Assembly (NCBI GenBank): GCA_022829145.1 | Contig: CM040743.1 | Location: forward strand, 33,622,841-33,686,840 | Reading direction: 5' to 3' | From: Albula goreensis | Lineage: Eukaryota > Chordata > Actinopteri > Albuliformes > Albulidae | Length of the DNA: 64,000 nucleotides | In this document: piece after piece, positions 24,140 to 37,029 of the stretch | Position numbering within the stretch: the first letter of the stretch is position 1 | How the letters are laid out: each line of letters opens with the position of its first letter | Position numbers and translations under genes: made by a program | The notes under the pieces: model-generated | What the model was told of the DNA's origin: nothing | Databases searched by the model: none | What the model saw: only the letters and a program-made list of their open reading frames with translations

Positions 24140-24350
24140 CCTTTACTGGGCAGGCGTGACAGCCGTTTATTCCCTCACATCATTTCAGAGTTAAATGAAG
24201 AAACAATTCAATTAGATTAGCACGCATATGGCTGAATAACTGGGTCATCCAAAGTCCAAGGCTTTTAATCTCCGTAAATCCTTAGAATAAATACAGAAAG
24301 AGCACTGTTTGCCAAATACGATTATGACCACTGGTGCTGCATTGTCCTTT
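24140..24350. promoter_or_regulatory. candidate enhancer-type CNE
   Basis: It contains GGGCAGGCGTGACAGCCG (TGACAG TALE core), CAATTCAATTAGATTAGC, ACGCATATGGC, TTTTAATCTCCG and CAAATACGATTATGACC. Homeodomain words are dense over 200 bases without simple repeats. No coding frame. Confidence 0.38.
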
Positions 24351-24929
24351 ACTGAAACTAATAGCCCTTAAACTATAGTTTAATTATTCTCCATATCTAT
24401 CCCATCTTTCACAATTAAAGTATTAGATGTTCATCTCAGCTGTACTCAGACTGTGTGAGATGTATTTGCCTAGCTTGCATTTTGAGTGTTTGGCTGCTGT
24501 CATAGAATTCAGCCCCTTTTCACGGTTTGTTGTGCTCCCTAAACCACTTTTACTATAAACTGGGGACATTGCGAAAGGCAAAGTGGAAAAACAACAATAA
24601 ATCGCAATAAAATATTGTGGTTAATTAACGAGGGCCAGCATTCCACAACGATAAATTTTCCAGGGGAAAAAAAGGCACTGTATGAAAGGAATACTACGAA
24701 AGTTATGTAACACCTACGCACAAAAAAAAGTTTACATATTTTCTTCTTACCATCCTTTTCCCTAGATAGGCAAACTTGCTTACATTTCACAGAGTCTAAA
24801 TGAGTCAGCAAATATGCCAGCAAAAAAAAAAAGACAATTACAAAAGACATCCATTCCCAGAAAATATGTTCATAATACACAGCAGGCTTGTAACATGAAA
24901 TCTGTGAGTCCTGAGCTTTGCCATAAACA

Positions 24930-25330
24930 AGGCAACCTCAGCCGTGCACCACCAACATAAAAGCTTACAAAGGAATGGCATTAATTAACCACCAACTTCA
25001 GCCATGTACTTTTCACATGTAATTATGGGGTGTGAGAAGCCAGGGAAAGGATCCAGTATTTGGACTTTGTTGTATCTTGCTGGCGCATGGGAACGGCTGG
25101 CCTTCGTACCATTAATAATTTCCAGCTGTTTTAGCAAGACACTTGCAGAAAAGGAATAAGACGGGGAGCAAAGTGGTTTTCGATGCAGCAAAAGGTCCCC
25201 ACGAGGTGGGCGTAATCCTTTTATTTATTGTTCTCTTTCCAGAAAGCCCAGTGTGAGCTTCAGCCATTGTGTCAGGAGCAGAACCCCAAATTCGACCCCA
25301 ACCCGTGCTAAAGGAGTGTTGGGTCAGCAC
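24930..25330. promoter_or_regulatory. candidate conserved non-coding element
   Basis: TAATTATGGGG, GTACCATTAATAATTTCC, GGGCGTAATCC and AAATTCGACCCC are spread over a balanced block. The overlapping minus frames (24985-25191, 25112-25330) carry no domain. It is moderately CNE-like. Confidence 0.28.
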
Positions 25331-28198
25331 CCCCCTCCTCCCCCAGATTTACATTCAGTCGTCGGCCACCATACGGTTTCACACTGTTAAAGCCACTTTG
25401 AGGCCTTAAGTGGAAAAATAATCTAGCACTGTAGAGCTAGGAGAGGTAGCATAGTTCATTCCTCTGGCTCATTGTATTTAACAGGGAAACATGTGGTTTA
25501 AATCTGGTTACTTTTCTCTCCCTTCTATCTGCCCGCTCTCAAAAAGACCATAACTGAGAAACTGAACGGTAGATATAACATACAGTATCTGTTCTGTCCT
25601 AAGAAGACAGAACAAAATTGAGTGGAGAAAAAGTGAAAGTGATGTCTTGTGGAAACCTATCAGAAAAAATCTGTTTCTCGGTCTTCCCAGAGGACATTGG
25701 TTCACGCTTTAAATCCGACATTTTGACATATTTGATAAAGAGATGTTTTACTGCTCGAAGTTGCCTAAAAATGGCAAATAGTTGCACGGAATTCCAATAT
25801 ATTTGTCTTTAGAGACATCTCTATTGGTTAAATGGATGATGGCTACCAGGGGTATTGAGTTAAGTGTCGGAGGAAAAATAGAAGGCCTTATTTAAATGTT
25901 TGTGGTTGTCTGTGCTTTTTGTCTGCTTACAAACAATGCAGGTGTAGGTGATCTCAACAGATTTTAATATGCATTTCACATTAGAATGCACCCACAATAT
26001 AAACAAACAAATAAGATATGGGTCACACATGGAAGTGAATGTGAACAGCAGGTCAAAAAATGGATATAAAAAATTGTATTCCGACTGCAGCACAAAAATA
26101 GCCTTTGTGTCTTGTTCCAATTACAGTCAGTCATGCACTTTGAATCGAATGCCATGGCCAAGATTCAAACCAACCACAAAAGGGTTTGTTCGTAGCTCTC
26201 AGTTGAAAGATTAGGTTACAAAATTTTTGTTATTGTTGTTTGTTGCTGCTGTCGTTCTTGCCACAGCCAATCTCATAGCGACATGAGAGAGATGAACAAA
26301 TGCTTGGTTCCACAATTCCGTGTCATGATGAGAAGGCTGGGGTGTTTCCTGGCTAGGATGTTTAATTATTTAACTCATTCTTTCAGCTTCATTGAAACTT
26401 GTGTAGGTTAATAAATAGGTATGTACATTCATTTCTTCCTCCTCCCACGGTGTTTGCACTGGGTGTATATTTAGGACATTCATCTTAAATGGCAGGGGTT
26501 TGCCCCCAATTTCCAGTGAACCAAAGTACATTTCCTGATCAGGAGGAAAAATTACCCGGAAAACACTAAGGAATAATGAAAATGGTCCTCTATGATAGAC
26601 ACAGCGTCATTTTAGTTCCTTGGGTTTAAAATAAGTCTACATTCTTCCCTTAAGTGTCTGTCTTTAAAACAGCTGTTCCTTATCTCCTGTGACCTTGTCC
26701 TTAAAGACCTGCTTTCTTTTTGAAAGACCCTGCAAAAGAAATTACAGAGCAGTCACAATACAATTGACCGGATGCCCCATATACACCAGGATAGCTTAAG
26801 TCGAGTTAAAGCAGACTGATGTACTTCCTCGTTGCTGGGGGAAAGTAGTCCATGTACGTAAATAAAGTTGCTTAATTTATTGCCTTTAAATAAATAAGTG
26901 GATGTGTAAAAGTCTGTCTTAACAACATTTATCAACCCTGACACAGAGTCCTGTTGGGACAAAGAAAAATCTCTACCATAATGGTGGAAATTCCTGTGCT
27001 CAGAAGTGCATTGTGGGTATTGGAAATTGGATGGAAATGTTCTAGAATTCCTGGCCCTGTCACAGCACCCACAGTGACTCCAAAGATTCCTTCTGCTGTT
27101 CATGGGTATCTGTAGTTTCCCATCATGAAAGTACAGGGAGAGACGTGTTTTCCCCAAACAGTTGAATTCGGAGGAATTAATTCTCGGAAGTCCACAAAAT
27201 GCATCGATGGCATCTAGTTATACCTACCTGGTCTGAGCGATACAGGAAAGCAGCATTTTTCAACTTAATAAGAAACTCCCAAGCATTTGGATTGCATTGG
27301 ATATGCCTTGTATCATGTAAGGCACACCTTGGCAAGGAATTCACCTTCATGCTACTTCTCTGATTCAGTTCCGCATTGGGCTCTATGTGCTTTTAAATCA
27401 GTGTTTACATAATCACAAGGTTGGGTTTTCTTTGTGTCTCCCAGTAGGTGTCTTTATCAAAGTAGATTTCCGCACACAATGATTCTATTGTGCGCTCCAA
27501 GTCGGTATAGCAGCACAGTCATCTCTGTGTGACTGTTATACAGAGTTGATTGACCAAACATTTAAAGATTAAAGTATCCGCAGAAATATATTTCCTGGAT
27601 TGTGGCTTATGGAACTTGCTGGGAGCTTAATAAAGCTTTAGCTGTGGCAACAGGCCAGAAGATGATTGTACTTGTTAGGGCAAAGAGAGAATGTTACACA
27701 CCCTGGTGTTAAGAGCTATGGTTACATTCACAATCTGTTGTGTGTCTTTTCTGTGAATTATTAAAATCTTGGAAATGATGTCAGAGTGGTGAGAACTTTA
27801 ATCTAGGATCCTCAAAACAGCCTTCAGAGTGATTGTCACAACAAATGCCCACTCAGCATTTTTGGATTGTTGTGAAGAGATTTGTTTTCTTTAAGTTGTC
27901 TTGGAAATCTGTGCTTTAGTTTGATCTAAAAAGAACATTTTTGTCAGTGCACGTGCAGACGCGCAGAAATGTTGGGCTTATATAATGTTACGAACTCACT
28001 ACAGGGCACTCTGTTAAAAACCTTCATCTTACAACGGAGGGGGCCAGAAAGGTGTGGTGTGAATGAGAGAGAAGAGAAAAAGGGAGGAAAAATGTCATCC
28101 GCGAAACCTCCGGGATGGCTCCCAGGTGTGTCTTTTTTTTCTGTCGGACACTTCATTTCACGTCACCCCTTAACGTGAGCCCCTTCCGGAATTAATCA

Positions 28199-28241
28199 CT
28201 TTTCTCCCTCTTTCATCCCCACCCTTCTTCTTTCTCTCAGC
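28199..28241 (+). repeat. polypyrimidine tract
   Basis: A nearly pure C/T run ends in CTCTCAG, formally a good 3' splice acceptor. No supported exon follows: the downstream frame at 28252-28491 soon enters a CCCT repeat. Confidence 0.4.
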
Positions 28242-28332
28242 CTCCCATCGTTTGATCGTGATGGGCGGGTTCCCGGATGACTATGGGAATGTGACAGCTA
28301 GGCCTCCCTCCCTTTTCCCTAATCCTCAGCAT

Positions 28333-28370
28333 CCCCTCCTCCCCCCCCCTCCCTCCCTCCCTCCCTCCCA
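28333..28370 (+). repeat. poly(C) and (CCCT)n tract
   Basis: A C run is followed by five CCCT-type units. It generates the Pro-rich and Gly-rich frames on the two strands, which are not genes. Confidence 0.8.
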
Positions 28371-28844
28371 GGCCACCGTAGGAATGTTAGCTGGAGGGCC
28401 ACAGCTGGCTTCTGATGGCTGCTTCCTAATCCTTTCCTACCTCCATTGGTCCAACCCCTGCAAGCTCCTGCCCCCTTCCTGCTTCCTGTGAGGTCCCAGG
28501 GCACGTCCCAAGGCCCTCTTCTGCCACCTAAGGTTCACAGGAGCCTGGATTTCATCAGTGTTTGTCTTCAGCTCTGCCTTTACCTTGAAAAAAGAAGGAG
28601 GAGCAGCAGAATTTTAACAGCTGTGAAAGGATGCAGCTACCATTTGCAAATAAATGTAACTGTTTTCTTTCTTTTGTTTTCATTAATTATGATCATCACA
28701 ACCACCCATTACCCACCACTACCCTACCTCTTTCTCCTGGCCAATCAGAAAAAGGAGGAAACTATCATAGTTAAAGAAATGGTGGTTGTAGTCCAGACCA
28801 GGAAGGGAAGCAGATTCAGCACTTAACGGCTCAGTTTCCCCTGG

Positions 28845-28910
28845 GACTAGGGGAGGGGGATGGATTTTTTGGGGTGAATATTTGAGGGGGGGAGGCAGTT
28901 TGGAGGAGGG
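28845..28910 (+). other. G-rich tract
   Basis: GGGGAGGGGGATGG, then GGGG and GGGGGGGGAGG, occur with a T run between. A G-quadruplex is possible on the plus strand, but loops are longer than ideal. Confidence 0.35.
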
Positions 28911-29139
28911 TTCAATTAATCAGTTAAGAAATCAATGAATCAGTCTGTACTTCTTACAGCACCAAATACAAAAGGGTGTTACACAGTGCTTCACAGCAGA
29001 CATTTTTCAGGAGGGATAAAAAATTCATTTGAGCCAGTTTAATAGAAACTGGTAAATTTTCTTCTGACCCCCTAAAGGCGTCAAGCTGAGCTAGAACATG
29101 GTGGGACACAGAGAAGAATTGCTTGTTAAACACAAACAT

Positions 29140-30940
29140 ATGGGCAGAAAATAGACCAGCGCTTTTAATGGTATCAAAGTGACTCAGCTCTTGTGATAGC
29201 TATTATTTACAGCAATGATGCTTATGAAAGCTATTAAAACAGGTTGCTGAACAAGGTAAAGACAACAATGAGTGAGGAGAAAGATGATATTGTTGGACTG
29301 ACTTCATGTATTCACCATACAGCGAATGACAAAAATATATCATAAAAACATTTTATATCCAATTCAAACATTTCTGTGTCAGGCACCCTACTGTGTGCCT
29401 TTGCCCTAAGACCCAGTTGCCCAATCTGCAAAAAAAGTGTATGACGACTGATCTCACAGGATTAAAACCAAATGTTTTGCAATTAAACAAAAAAAGTTTG
29501 ACGTCACTAAGAAAACCTGTTTTATAGAACCGGAAAAGCATGTCAAATTTACTAACATTTGGTGTGCTGTTAAATCTATCTATTCTTTTTACGCACATAA
29601 AACATACCTACAAACAAATGTAACAAAAGCCTATGTTCAAAAACGTTGCCTAAATACAATATGATTGTATGTATTGTTGGAATCAGTTACTGTGGAAGTT
29701 ATCTTGGCAAATTTTATCATGGGTTCTGTCAGTCTTTTATTTTCTTGTTCAAGGGATTTATTTGCTTACCTGTCCCTACCAGTTCTGCATTTTTCCGTGT
29801 GTCTGTGCATGTACAAATGGGTCTTGGCTGAATCCCTGGCCTCACCTTACCTTTCACACGCATCATCACCTTCCTGATTTTCTTGGATAAAAATTAGATT
29901 CTCTAGGGTTTTTTCCCTGGGAACTTAAATGGCTAAATACACAGTATTGTGTGGTACTTCAATGTGAGGATTGATATGTCAGCATATAGGTCATTAGTAA
30001 GGTTGGTCATTATGCTGTCCATGACATCAACTTTTTACAGAGCTATTAGGAATTAAAAATCTTTTTTGAGACACACAATGATCTTTCGTTTCCATTTCTT
30101 AACACATTCTGGCCACAATCCCAGCTATTATAGGCTACCTAGGTTTTGAAGCATTGACCTTAAGCAGCTTGAATAAAAGGGTCCATGGCCTAATCCAGCA
30201 TGATTGCAGCTAAAGAAGATATAGAATCATGATGCACTGCAATAGGCTCGAAAATAAAATATAAATGTATTAGGTTTGATTTAGAAAATCACAACTGAAA
30301 GGATGGATTATGGATTATTAAAATATATATGTCACAACAATGAGTATGTATTGATCAGAGGGTTGTTATAAGAGAGGAAAGTGTAATCAATAATGGAAGT
30401 AATCATCTTAAAGAACCTGTCATATTACCTGACATTAAAAATGGATACAAATTGTAATTCTACAAATAAACATGTCTTCCTTGCATATTTCAACGTGCTC
30501 CTACAAAACCTCCACATGACAAAGTGGCTGACTGTCAGCATTTGACTCTAGAAAACTCTAAGCAAGTGCCAGATATAGCCAAGTGCTCATTGTGAATTAG
30601 CCAAGCAATCAAATAGCTATTAAAGTTACCAAGTTGCAAGTGGAAGCTAAGTCTCTCAGCTGTACCTTGTGAGTCACATGAAACAGAATCTTGCCAGTTT
30701 CAATTGTACTGAAGTCAAGAGAAAACGACTAGCGCAAAAATAAGCACTGCACCTAGATACAGAAATGTTTTTCATTTAGATTTTTTGGCACATAAACCCA
30801 CTGGAATTGCCAAGGTAAATATCTGAGAGATAAAGTCAAGAAATGATTATGGCATGCTCTTCACAAAAAATACTTTCCACTATACACACAAGTTTATGAA
30901 TTCTTAAAAACTCATATCCTTTGTCTTTCCTGCCATCTCT
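29140..30940. other. AT-rich stretch without gene
   Basis: Long AT-rich DNA with chance frames only (29353-29598 minus; three overlapping plus frames within 29646-29890). No domain, RNA gene or repeat family was recognised. Confidence 0.45.
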
Positions 30941-31634
30941 TCACAAATGAGATCCTCCATCGTCGTTTGGGTGGACTGGTGAGCCCTCTTTGAAACGGGC
31001 TTGGTTCACAAGCATTCCTTTCTTAGTTTGAGCTGTCAGTTTCTGTGGACGTTGTCCCAAAAAGAGTGTGTGGCTGCAAAGACTTGGGGCTCCTCTCTGA
31101 GCCCTTTGTCTTGGTAATGAATTGGAACACAATGAGACTTCCAGCAGCTCCCTTTCGGACCAGGCCCGGTCAGGGCCTGATTTGGATGGACAAGGGGTAC
31201 AGGGGCGTGGAACAAAAGAGGGTCCAACGATGTCCCCTCCTCAAGGAGGAGAAAGGTCAGGAGTGGCACTCCACTAACAGACCATTTTTCTTGTTTGGGG
31301 TTCCTGGAAGGGAACACAGGGACAAAGGGATAAAAGGGAACTCCGATGCCATTAAACTGCAAGGAAATGATGGCCGTGCATTGTGACACTGAATGAATGA
31401 ACGGTCTTGAGTTGGGAGGTACGCCCCGAAAAGAAACCATTGAGGCAGCATTATGGCAACATCAGTAGGTGGTGGCGAATTCAGTTTTTCCATAGTGCAC
31501 TACCCCCACCCCCCCATCCCATCCCTCCAGGGGCTTCACACAATGCTGTATTTATGTAATATTCATATTTGTCTTGCTGAAGACCCCTGCTGTGAAGAGC
31601 ATCAAAGGAGACATATTTAACCTTGTGACACTAC

Positions 31635-31870
31635 ACTCGCTCTTAATGGGTCAGAAGATGGGTGGAGATGCACCAAGTCAAATTATTATTGACATAACGT
31701 CAAGCTCCCCCTATCCTGTATTCATCACAAGTCCTTCACGAGAATCCTAATAGGCCACATTGTAGTGTCTTCATAATGGGACACTGGAGGGAAGACAAGC
31801 TGTTCGTTAAAGACACTGGAGTAAGTGGCTCATTATGCTCCTGTCTCATCAAGTGTTTGGGAGTAAGTCT
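31635..31870. promoter_or_regulatory. candidate enhancer-type CNE
   Basis: CAAGTCAAATTATTATTGAC, ATAACGTCAAGC (CREB-like), CACGAGAATCCTAATAGG and TTCATAATGGGAC cluster here. TTGACATAACGTCA carries two TGAC half-sites in opposite orientation. The block is non-coding. Confidence 0.35.
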
Positions 31871-32109
31871 GTCAAAAAAGGCTTTAGATACCCTTATGGA
31901 ACTTATTCATTTAATTGTCTGATTTATTTTTTTGATCCTGTTCATTTGCATACCATGTTTAAGACATTCCCAGCCACCTGGACCGGTATCATATACCAGA
32001 ACTCTACTTTTCCAAGTATATCTTGAAAGAATGTTTCTTAAAAGAAAGTTGAAGGACATTAAGTCTAGAAAGGTCTTGTAATTATTTTTACAATAATCTG
32101 TCATTCAAC

Positions 32110-32300
32110 AGACTGAATTATGAATGACGGTGCCAAGATGGAGCAGGTTGTTGTTGTGCCTAATCATACGGCGAGTAGCTTGATGATTACTCAATTACAC
32201 CCCTGTCTCTAATGTGTTCTGGATGTTTGGCTGCCAGCTGAATGGATTTGAATGCTAACAGGACTGATCTAATAATGCTTTGGCTCGAGTACAGTACAGG
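32110..32300. promoter_or_regulatory. strong candidate enhancer-type CNE
   Basis: The block runs GAATTATGAATGACGG, CCTAATCATACGGCG, TTGATGATTACTCAATTACAC, CTCTAATGTG, GATTTGAATGCTAAC and GATCTAATAATGC, with almost every 20 bases holding a TAAT-type core. Two CpGs survive in ATACGGCGAG. It is sharply distinct from the low-complexity DNA downstream. No coding frame. Confidence 0.42.
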
Positions 32301-32514
32301 TTAGCTGTGCCATCTGGGGGGGAAAAACTGGGTAGTGTGTACTGTAAGAAGATTTGTGCAAAGATTATGTCACCACCATATGCTGCTAAAACCCAATAAG
32401 GCAGGTGCTTTAAAAATAGCCTCTTAAATCATATTTTAGGCTGTTTTGCAAACAAGTGTAGCTGTTTACTGTAAAATTATCAATATAAAAGTGCATACTC
32501 AACTCTGGAATTCA

Positions 32515-32780
32515 ATGTGTTTTTTTTTTAAAGAAATCATAATTTTCATATTTATTTGATAATACAATGAATTATGCTGGAGTATTTTATATAGGTTGAT
32601 AGATAGAACACATACCTCAAGAGGACATTATAAAAAACTTGCCATTTCAAAGGCAGCTTATGTGAGATATAATTATTACATTTTATCATACCACGTAGTA
32701 CTGCTGCCTGATGGGAAAGAATAGTTTTTTGAAATTGGGTGATTTTTTTGTGAGGTAGTATTGGATAACATAATCAACAA
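32515..32780. other. AT-rich, nothing recognised
   Basis: A T run at about 32519-32529 and further A/T-rich sequence. GTGAGGTAGTATTGG near 32750 shares the let-7 seed but has no hairpin partner, so it is not an RNA gene. Confidence 0.4.
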
Positions 32781-33204
32781 TGAGAAAAGGGATGAGTGTA
32801 AAAACACAGAACGATAAAAGGGAATCTCTCACTGTTTCATTCTTTCTAAGAGGTCATCCCTATCCATGCCTGTTTTCTGCCATGCTGTGCCATGTTTTAT
32901 CTGGTTGCTGTACATTCAAAATTAACAGTCTGCTTTTGAATGTCTTTCAAAGTATTTTGCTCCGTGCATGTCTTAAGCTTGACGTTGAATAACATTCAAA
33001 CCTCTGGAAATTTTCTAGTAAAATGGATGTTTTTTCCACATTCAAGCACTCTAGTACGGGCGACACACAAAGGAAAGGGGAGGCCAGTGGTTGTCCTTTG
33101 GTCATTTGAAATGGAAGTTTGAAGGGCACATGGTTGCTTTCACAAGAGCAATGAATTTTGCAGGTTGATTTTTGCTTTATGGATATGTACAATTGGTCAT
33201 TAGC

Positions 33205-33560
33205 TGTGCTGGAATGCTAGAGAGATTCCAGCCTCCGTTGCTTGGAGACAGGCATTCATTTCTTCCTAACAGGCTGGCATTGTGAGCGAGCAGGATAGCA
33301 TTGCGAGCTAATCACCGGCTCTCTAGATGTCCTGCCCTGGAGGAGCTCCTCTCAATCCGTCACAGGTCACCAGAAAGAAAGGGAGTCCGGTTTCAGCCCA
33401 GCACCCTGTGCACTTTAATCCGTCGAACAAAACCAGAGCAACAATGTGGAACCACAGTGCATCTCATGGCAAACTGTAGAAGCCAGCCAGGGTTGGGATT
33501 GGTCAGTCCATGGATGGGATACCTCCTGAGAAAGTTAAACCGCTCCTGGGTGAAGTGTCA
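33205..33560. promoter_or_regulatory. candidate conserved non-coding element
   Basis: CCTCCGTTGCTTGGAGAC, a near-repeat pair TTGTGAGCGAGC / TTGCGAGCTAATC, CTCAATCCGTCAC and TTTAATCCGTCG occur here. AATCCGTC appears in both of the last two. The 108-codon plus frame (33301-33627) lies over it but shows no domain. It could be a CNE. Confidence 0.33.
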
Positions 33561-34019
33561 ATGGTACAATAGGAAGCACTTTCCCCTAAAATGTAAAACC
33601 CAATGCCCCTGCACCGTGCTGTTGTAACAGTACTGTAGTGGTGAAAGATCCTGCAGCAGGGGAGTTAATTCTAGTTTTCAGGGCAAATTCCAACAAAGCT
33701 GGCTACATATACTTGGCCTCCTCAGTACCCTCGACATCACATTCCCTACCTGACCCCCAAGTTGTCAACGCTAAAATGATTTGAATTTTAGGTTGATCAG
33801 CCTGGTTAAACAAATGGGGAATAAAGCAACAATAATAAATTCATACGCACCCCAGTCTATGGAATCTGAGATTTGAAGTATTCAAAATAACAGCTTAGAG
33901 CCCCTCATCTATGAAAAGTAATGCCCCTAATATGTAATGATTCTGATGGGTGAGGCTCATAAGGCTATAAGTGTTCAGCACAACCTGCAGAATGAATGAT
34001 AGTATTCCATGGAATTCCT

Positions 34020-34400
34020 TTAAATGACCCATTAAAGTAAATCTGTTCATTCGGAACATCTTTCAATGATCAATGTATCAAGCTACCCTACAGACAATTA
34101 ATCAGAAGCATGCACGGGTAATTTTCCTTGCAGCAGGCTATCATCAAACCGGATGGGAGAAGAGACCCCCTCTCTTTCATCTCTGGAGTATCTCGAGAAA
34201 ATGAGCCCGCACTAAGAAAAGATGAATTGGTCTCATATCTATTTTGCACTCTTTGATACATATGATATAATGCCTGACAGCTTTTAAACTTGAAGCAGTT
34301 AGCTGCACTTTATTTATGACCACCTCCTCAAATAGGCATTGTATTGTGGATCGCCACTGATGTGGTGGACCTCGCTTTCAGTCGGCTAGAGTGTCTTATT
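34020..34400. promoter_or_regulatory. strong candidate enhancer-type CNE
   Basis: About 380 bases of non-repetitive sequence with CCATTAAAGTAAATC, CAATGATCAATGTATC, GACAATTAATCAG, GGGTAATTTTCC, GCTATCATCAAACCGG, ATACATATGATATAATGCC, ACTTTATTTATGACC (HOX/CDX-like TTTATGAC) and GGATCGCCACTGATG. CpGs are retained in several places. This is among the most enhancer-like blocks in the window. No coding frame spans it. Confidence 0.45.
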
Positions 34401-34756
34401 TTTCATTGGTTGCAGATGGTTGGGGCTGAGCCAAGGAAAGCCGCAGCAAAGAACACTATTATTGAAATCTCAAAGTGAGATGGTTACAGGGTTATTTGTG
34501 GCCTGCTTTCTGTCTTGACTCCCCTCTCTCTCTATTCTTACCTTTCAAGACAATGCATTTGGTTGTGAGAGGTCAATGCATGAGGTTTTCTTTCATTCCC
34601 TTAATTAATGGCTTTGCGGCGGTCTCACCTTCAGTATTTCACTAAGGTCCTTGCTATTGCTGGTAGACTATGACAGGGATATGCCTGTAGACTGTTGTTC
34701 AGAAGTTGGCTTCTTGTCGACTTTCCTGTGGTCTAGGAATTGACGCATTCCGTTGT

Positions 34757-34775
34757 GCGGGTGGGGGTGGGGGGG
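34757..34775 (+). other. short G-quadruplex-like run
   Basis: GGG, GGGGG and GGGGGGG are separated by single T residues. The last run can be split to give a fourth G-tract. Confidence 0.4.
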
Positions 34776-35639
34776 CATAGAATTATACGTTTAATATGAA
34801 GCATTTTTCCCATCTGTTTGCAAGAGCCAAAAAATGATCGAATGCTTTTGTCATCAGACAATGGAGGATGGATTGGCCTCTGGTCAAAACTGAAGCAATG
34901 AAGCAAGTCTGGTTACCTAATGCTATTTGAATGCTGTTGCAGACATAGCTGTTTTCTTTTCGTGAATCAGAATTACCAATGTCTTTATTTTTTACTTAAC
35001 GTCCCCAACCCACACTGAGGAATTCTATCAGCCCCTCCTAGCAGGACTTTCCCCCACAGACCCAGGAGGAGACTGCCACACGTGACCCTCTCTGATTCAT
35101 GTGGTGTATGACCTTTCCTATTTTTCACACTGCAGATGCAACATATTGCCTATGCCATTGGGGGTAACATATGTTTAGTTTACGAAACCAACAGCCAGGA
35201 CAGGTGATAAGAATGATGACTTTAACTGGCCAACCTCCAATTGCTGGCTCACAAATAAGGTAACATGAGACCCAGATTCTCAGAGAGCTGCACTGTAAAC
35301 TCTACCTACCTCTATCATGAGCACCACGCAATCATACATTGTCAGTAATTTCTTATTTTTTGATCATCAAATATTTCTAGAATTTAATTGAGTATTGCCA
35401 TTTGCATTGTGCAGAGCTGTAGAGATGTCATAGGACCTCTCCCTGCAGAATAGGACCAGGTTATGGCACTTAAAAATAGAATTTGCAGTTCACACCTATC
35501 CTATCTTATGTCAATGCTGCAGCCAGATCCTCATGCTTGAATCTGGCCTGTCATCTTGTGAAGTGATGACCTGGTAATAAGCTTGTTTTATCTGCAGCCT
35601 ATTTCATAATAATAATTTCACAGAATAATCAGGCCTGAG

Positions 35640-35940
35640 GAAAACTTTCACTGTCTGAAAATGTAAGCGGATCCCACACTCATGTTTTCCATAATCCATT
35701 TTGTTCGAGCCATTGGGCTCCAGTCGTCATCGTTGCTGGTGGATGCCTTTGTCATATTTAATGGAACCAAATCATCACTGGTAATGCTACAGTCCCCTGC
35801 TTGACGTTGCAGATGTTCTCCAGCATGAGCGTGTTTATCCTTTGATAAAATGAACATTTCCACTGGTGCAATGGGATCACATTCTTTTGATGAAGGCATA
35901 TTCATTCACTCTGATATATGCCTTAGGGCTGCAGTGTCTC
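35640..35940. promoter_or_regulatory. candidate conserved non-coding element
   Basis: CTCCAGTCGTCATCGTTGC, TCATATTTAATGG, GTAATGCTACAG, CTTGACGTTGCAG, TTTATCCTTTGATAAAATG (TCF/LEF-like CTTTGAT; the TTTATC/GATAAA arms are an inverted repeat) and GCATATTCATTCACTC occur here. The minus frame 35648-35905 (85 codons) has no recognised domain. Confidence 0.35.
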
Positions 35941-35999
35941 TCCTTCTTACCTCAGTAGTACCCAGTTAAAAATCTGGCCCAGATTGAGGCTACTTTACA

Positions 36000-36500
36000 T
36001 ATTAGAGAGCCACTCCATCTAAAAGCGGAGCTGCACTCAATGAGAAGCCCGCCATTCGATATTAGGACACAGTTTTGATTCAACATGGCAGTCGGTCCAA
36101 AAAGAGTCACTGAAATTAAGGAACAGTGTTGCGCTCACTCTCCTTGGATCAGTGCTGAGTCGGCTGTCATCTAGGAAAGAGTCCACAGGAGTGAAAAGGG
36201 CCCGTCAGGTCTCTGAAGCGCCCTGCTGCTCATTTGTCTCTGCGGTGATTGTCCCGTCAGTCTGTGATACTGCGCCCATTGTCTCACTAAAGAGCTCAGT
36301 GACCCATTGTCCGCTAAAAAGGGGGTGTTCCTTGGTCGGCCGAGAACACCGCCGCAGTTCAAACGCACCGTCCGTTCTCCTAAACTGCATCCAGACGTAG
36401 GGAGCCACGGGAAGACAAAAGGAGTGTTCACTAGCGATCCGCTTGATTAGTTCCAGGTTTTCACGCAAACGAGCGGAGCGCATCGCGGGACGAGATGCAA
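36000..36500. promoter_or_regulatory. CpG-retaining candidate regulatory block
   Basis: About 500 bases with raised CpG: AAAGCGGAGC, CATTCGATATTAGG, GTCGGCTGTCATC, GTCGGCCGAGAACACCGCCGC, AACGCACCGTCCG, GATCCGCTTG and GAGCGGAGCGCATCGCGGGACG. ORFs of 82-98 codons on both strands overlap each other and show no domain, as expected when CpG-rich DNA lacks stops. It may be a CNE or a CpG island. Confidence 0.35.
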
Positions 36501-37029
36501 AATTTCAATTTGTGAGAACACAGAAACCAGCTTCTTCGTTGGCTAGCTTACCATGCTGGCCTGAATTCTTTTCTGTAATGCATTGCTTTATTGAAAACAT
36601 CCAGTATGAAGTTGCAAAACGACTAAGGAATTCGGAGATGCTGTGCAAATGCCATAATTCACTGGCCCTTGGGTTTGAGCGGAGTAGTCTTGGACCATTA
36701 GCATCATGCTGTGGAGCTGCACTGACCATACTGCCCTAGGAAATACGGGTTTGAATGTGGGCCCTGATACCACTCTGCATCTTTCAGGGAGCAAAGGAGG
36801 CATGTCTAGACGCTGTGATTATTTGGTCACAACCAGGCTGTTTTATTGCCACCCCAAGAAAGCAGCCTCACGTAGGAAACCTGGTAGAAAGTGGATGCCA
36901 AATTTTACAGACACAAGTCTGTGAGGCTTACTGAGTATGAATCCTCATTTTTTTTCCAAGGGAATGTGTACTCTGGCCAAAAATAACGTTTTTCAGCCCC
37001 CCTCCCCAACTCTTTTTTTGCAATAAGAT

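Noticed and set aside
26753..27157. Minus frame of 134 codons
   Set aside because: No recognised domain, no conserved-looking motif and no splice context.
28236..28260. Acceptor-like CTCTCAG after a polypyrimidine tract
   Set aside because: The downstream frame runs into a CCCT repeat and no donor or domain supports an exon.
31036..31440. Overlapping plus and minus frames of 113-134 codons
   Set aside because: Open on both strands over GC-richer DNA, with no domain in either. Chance is more likely.
32750..32775. let-7-like word GTGAGGTAGTATTGG
   Set aside because: Only the seed matches; the rest differs and there is no complementary arm for a precursor hairpin.
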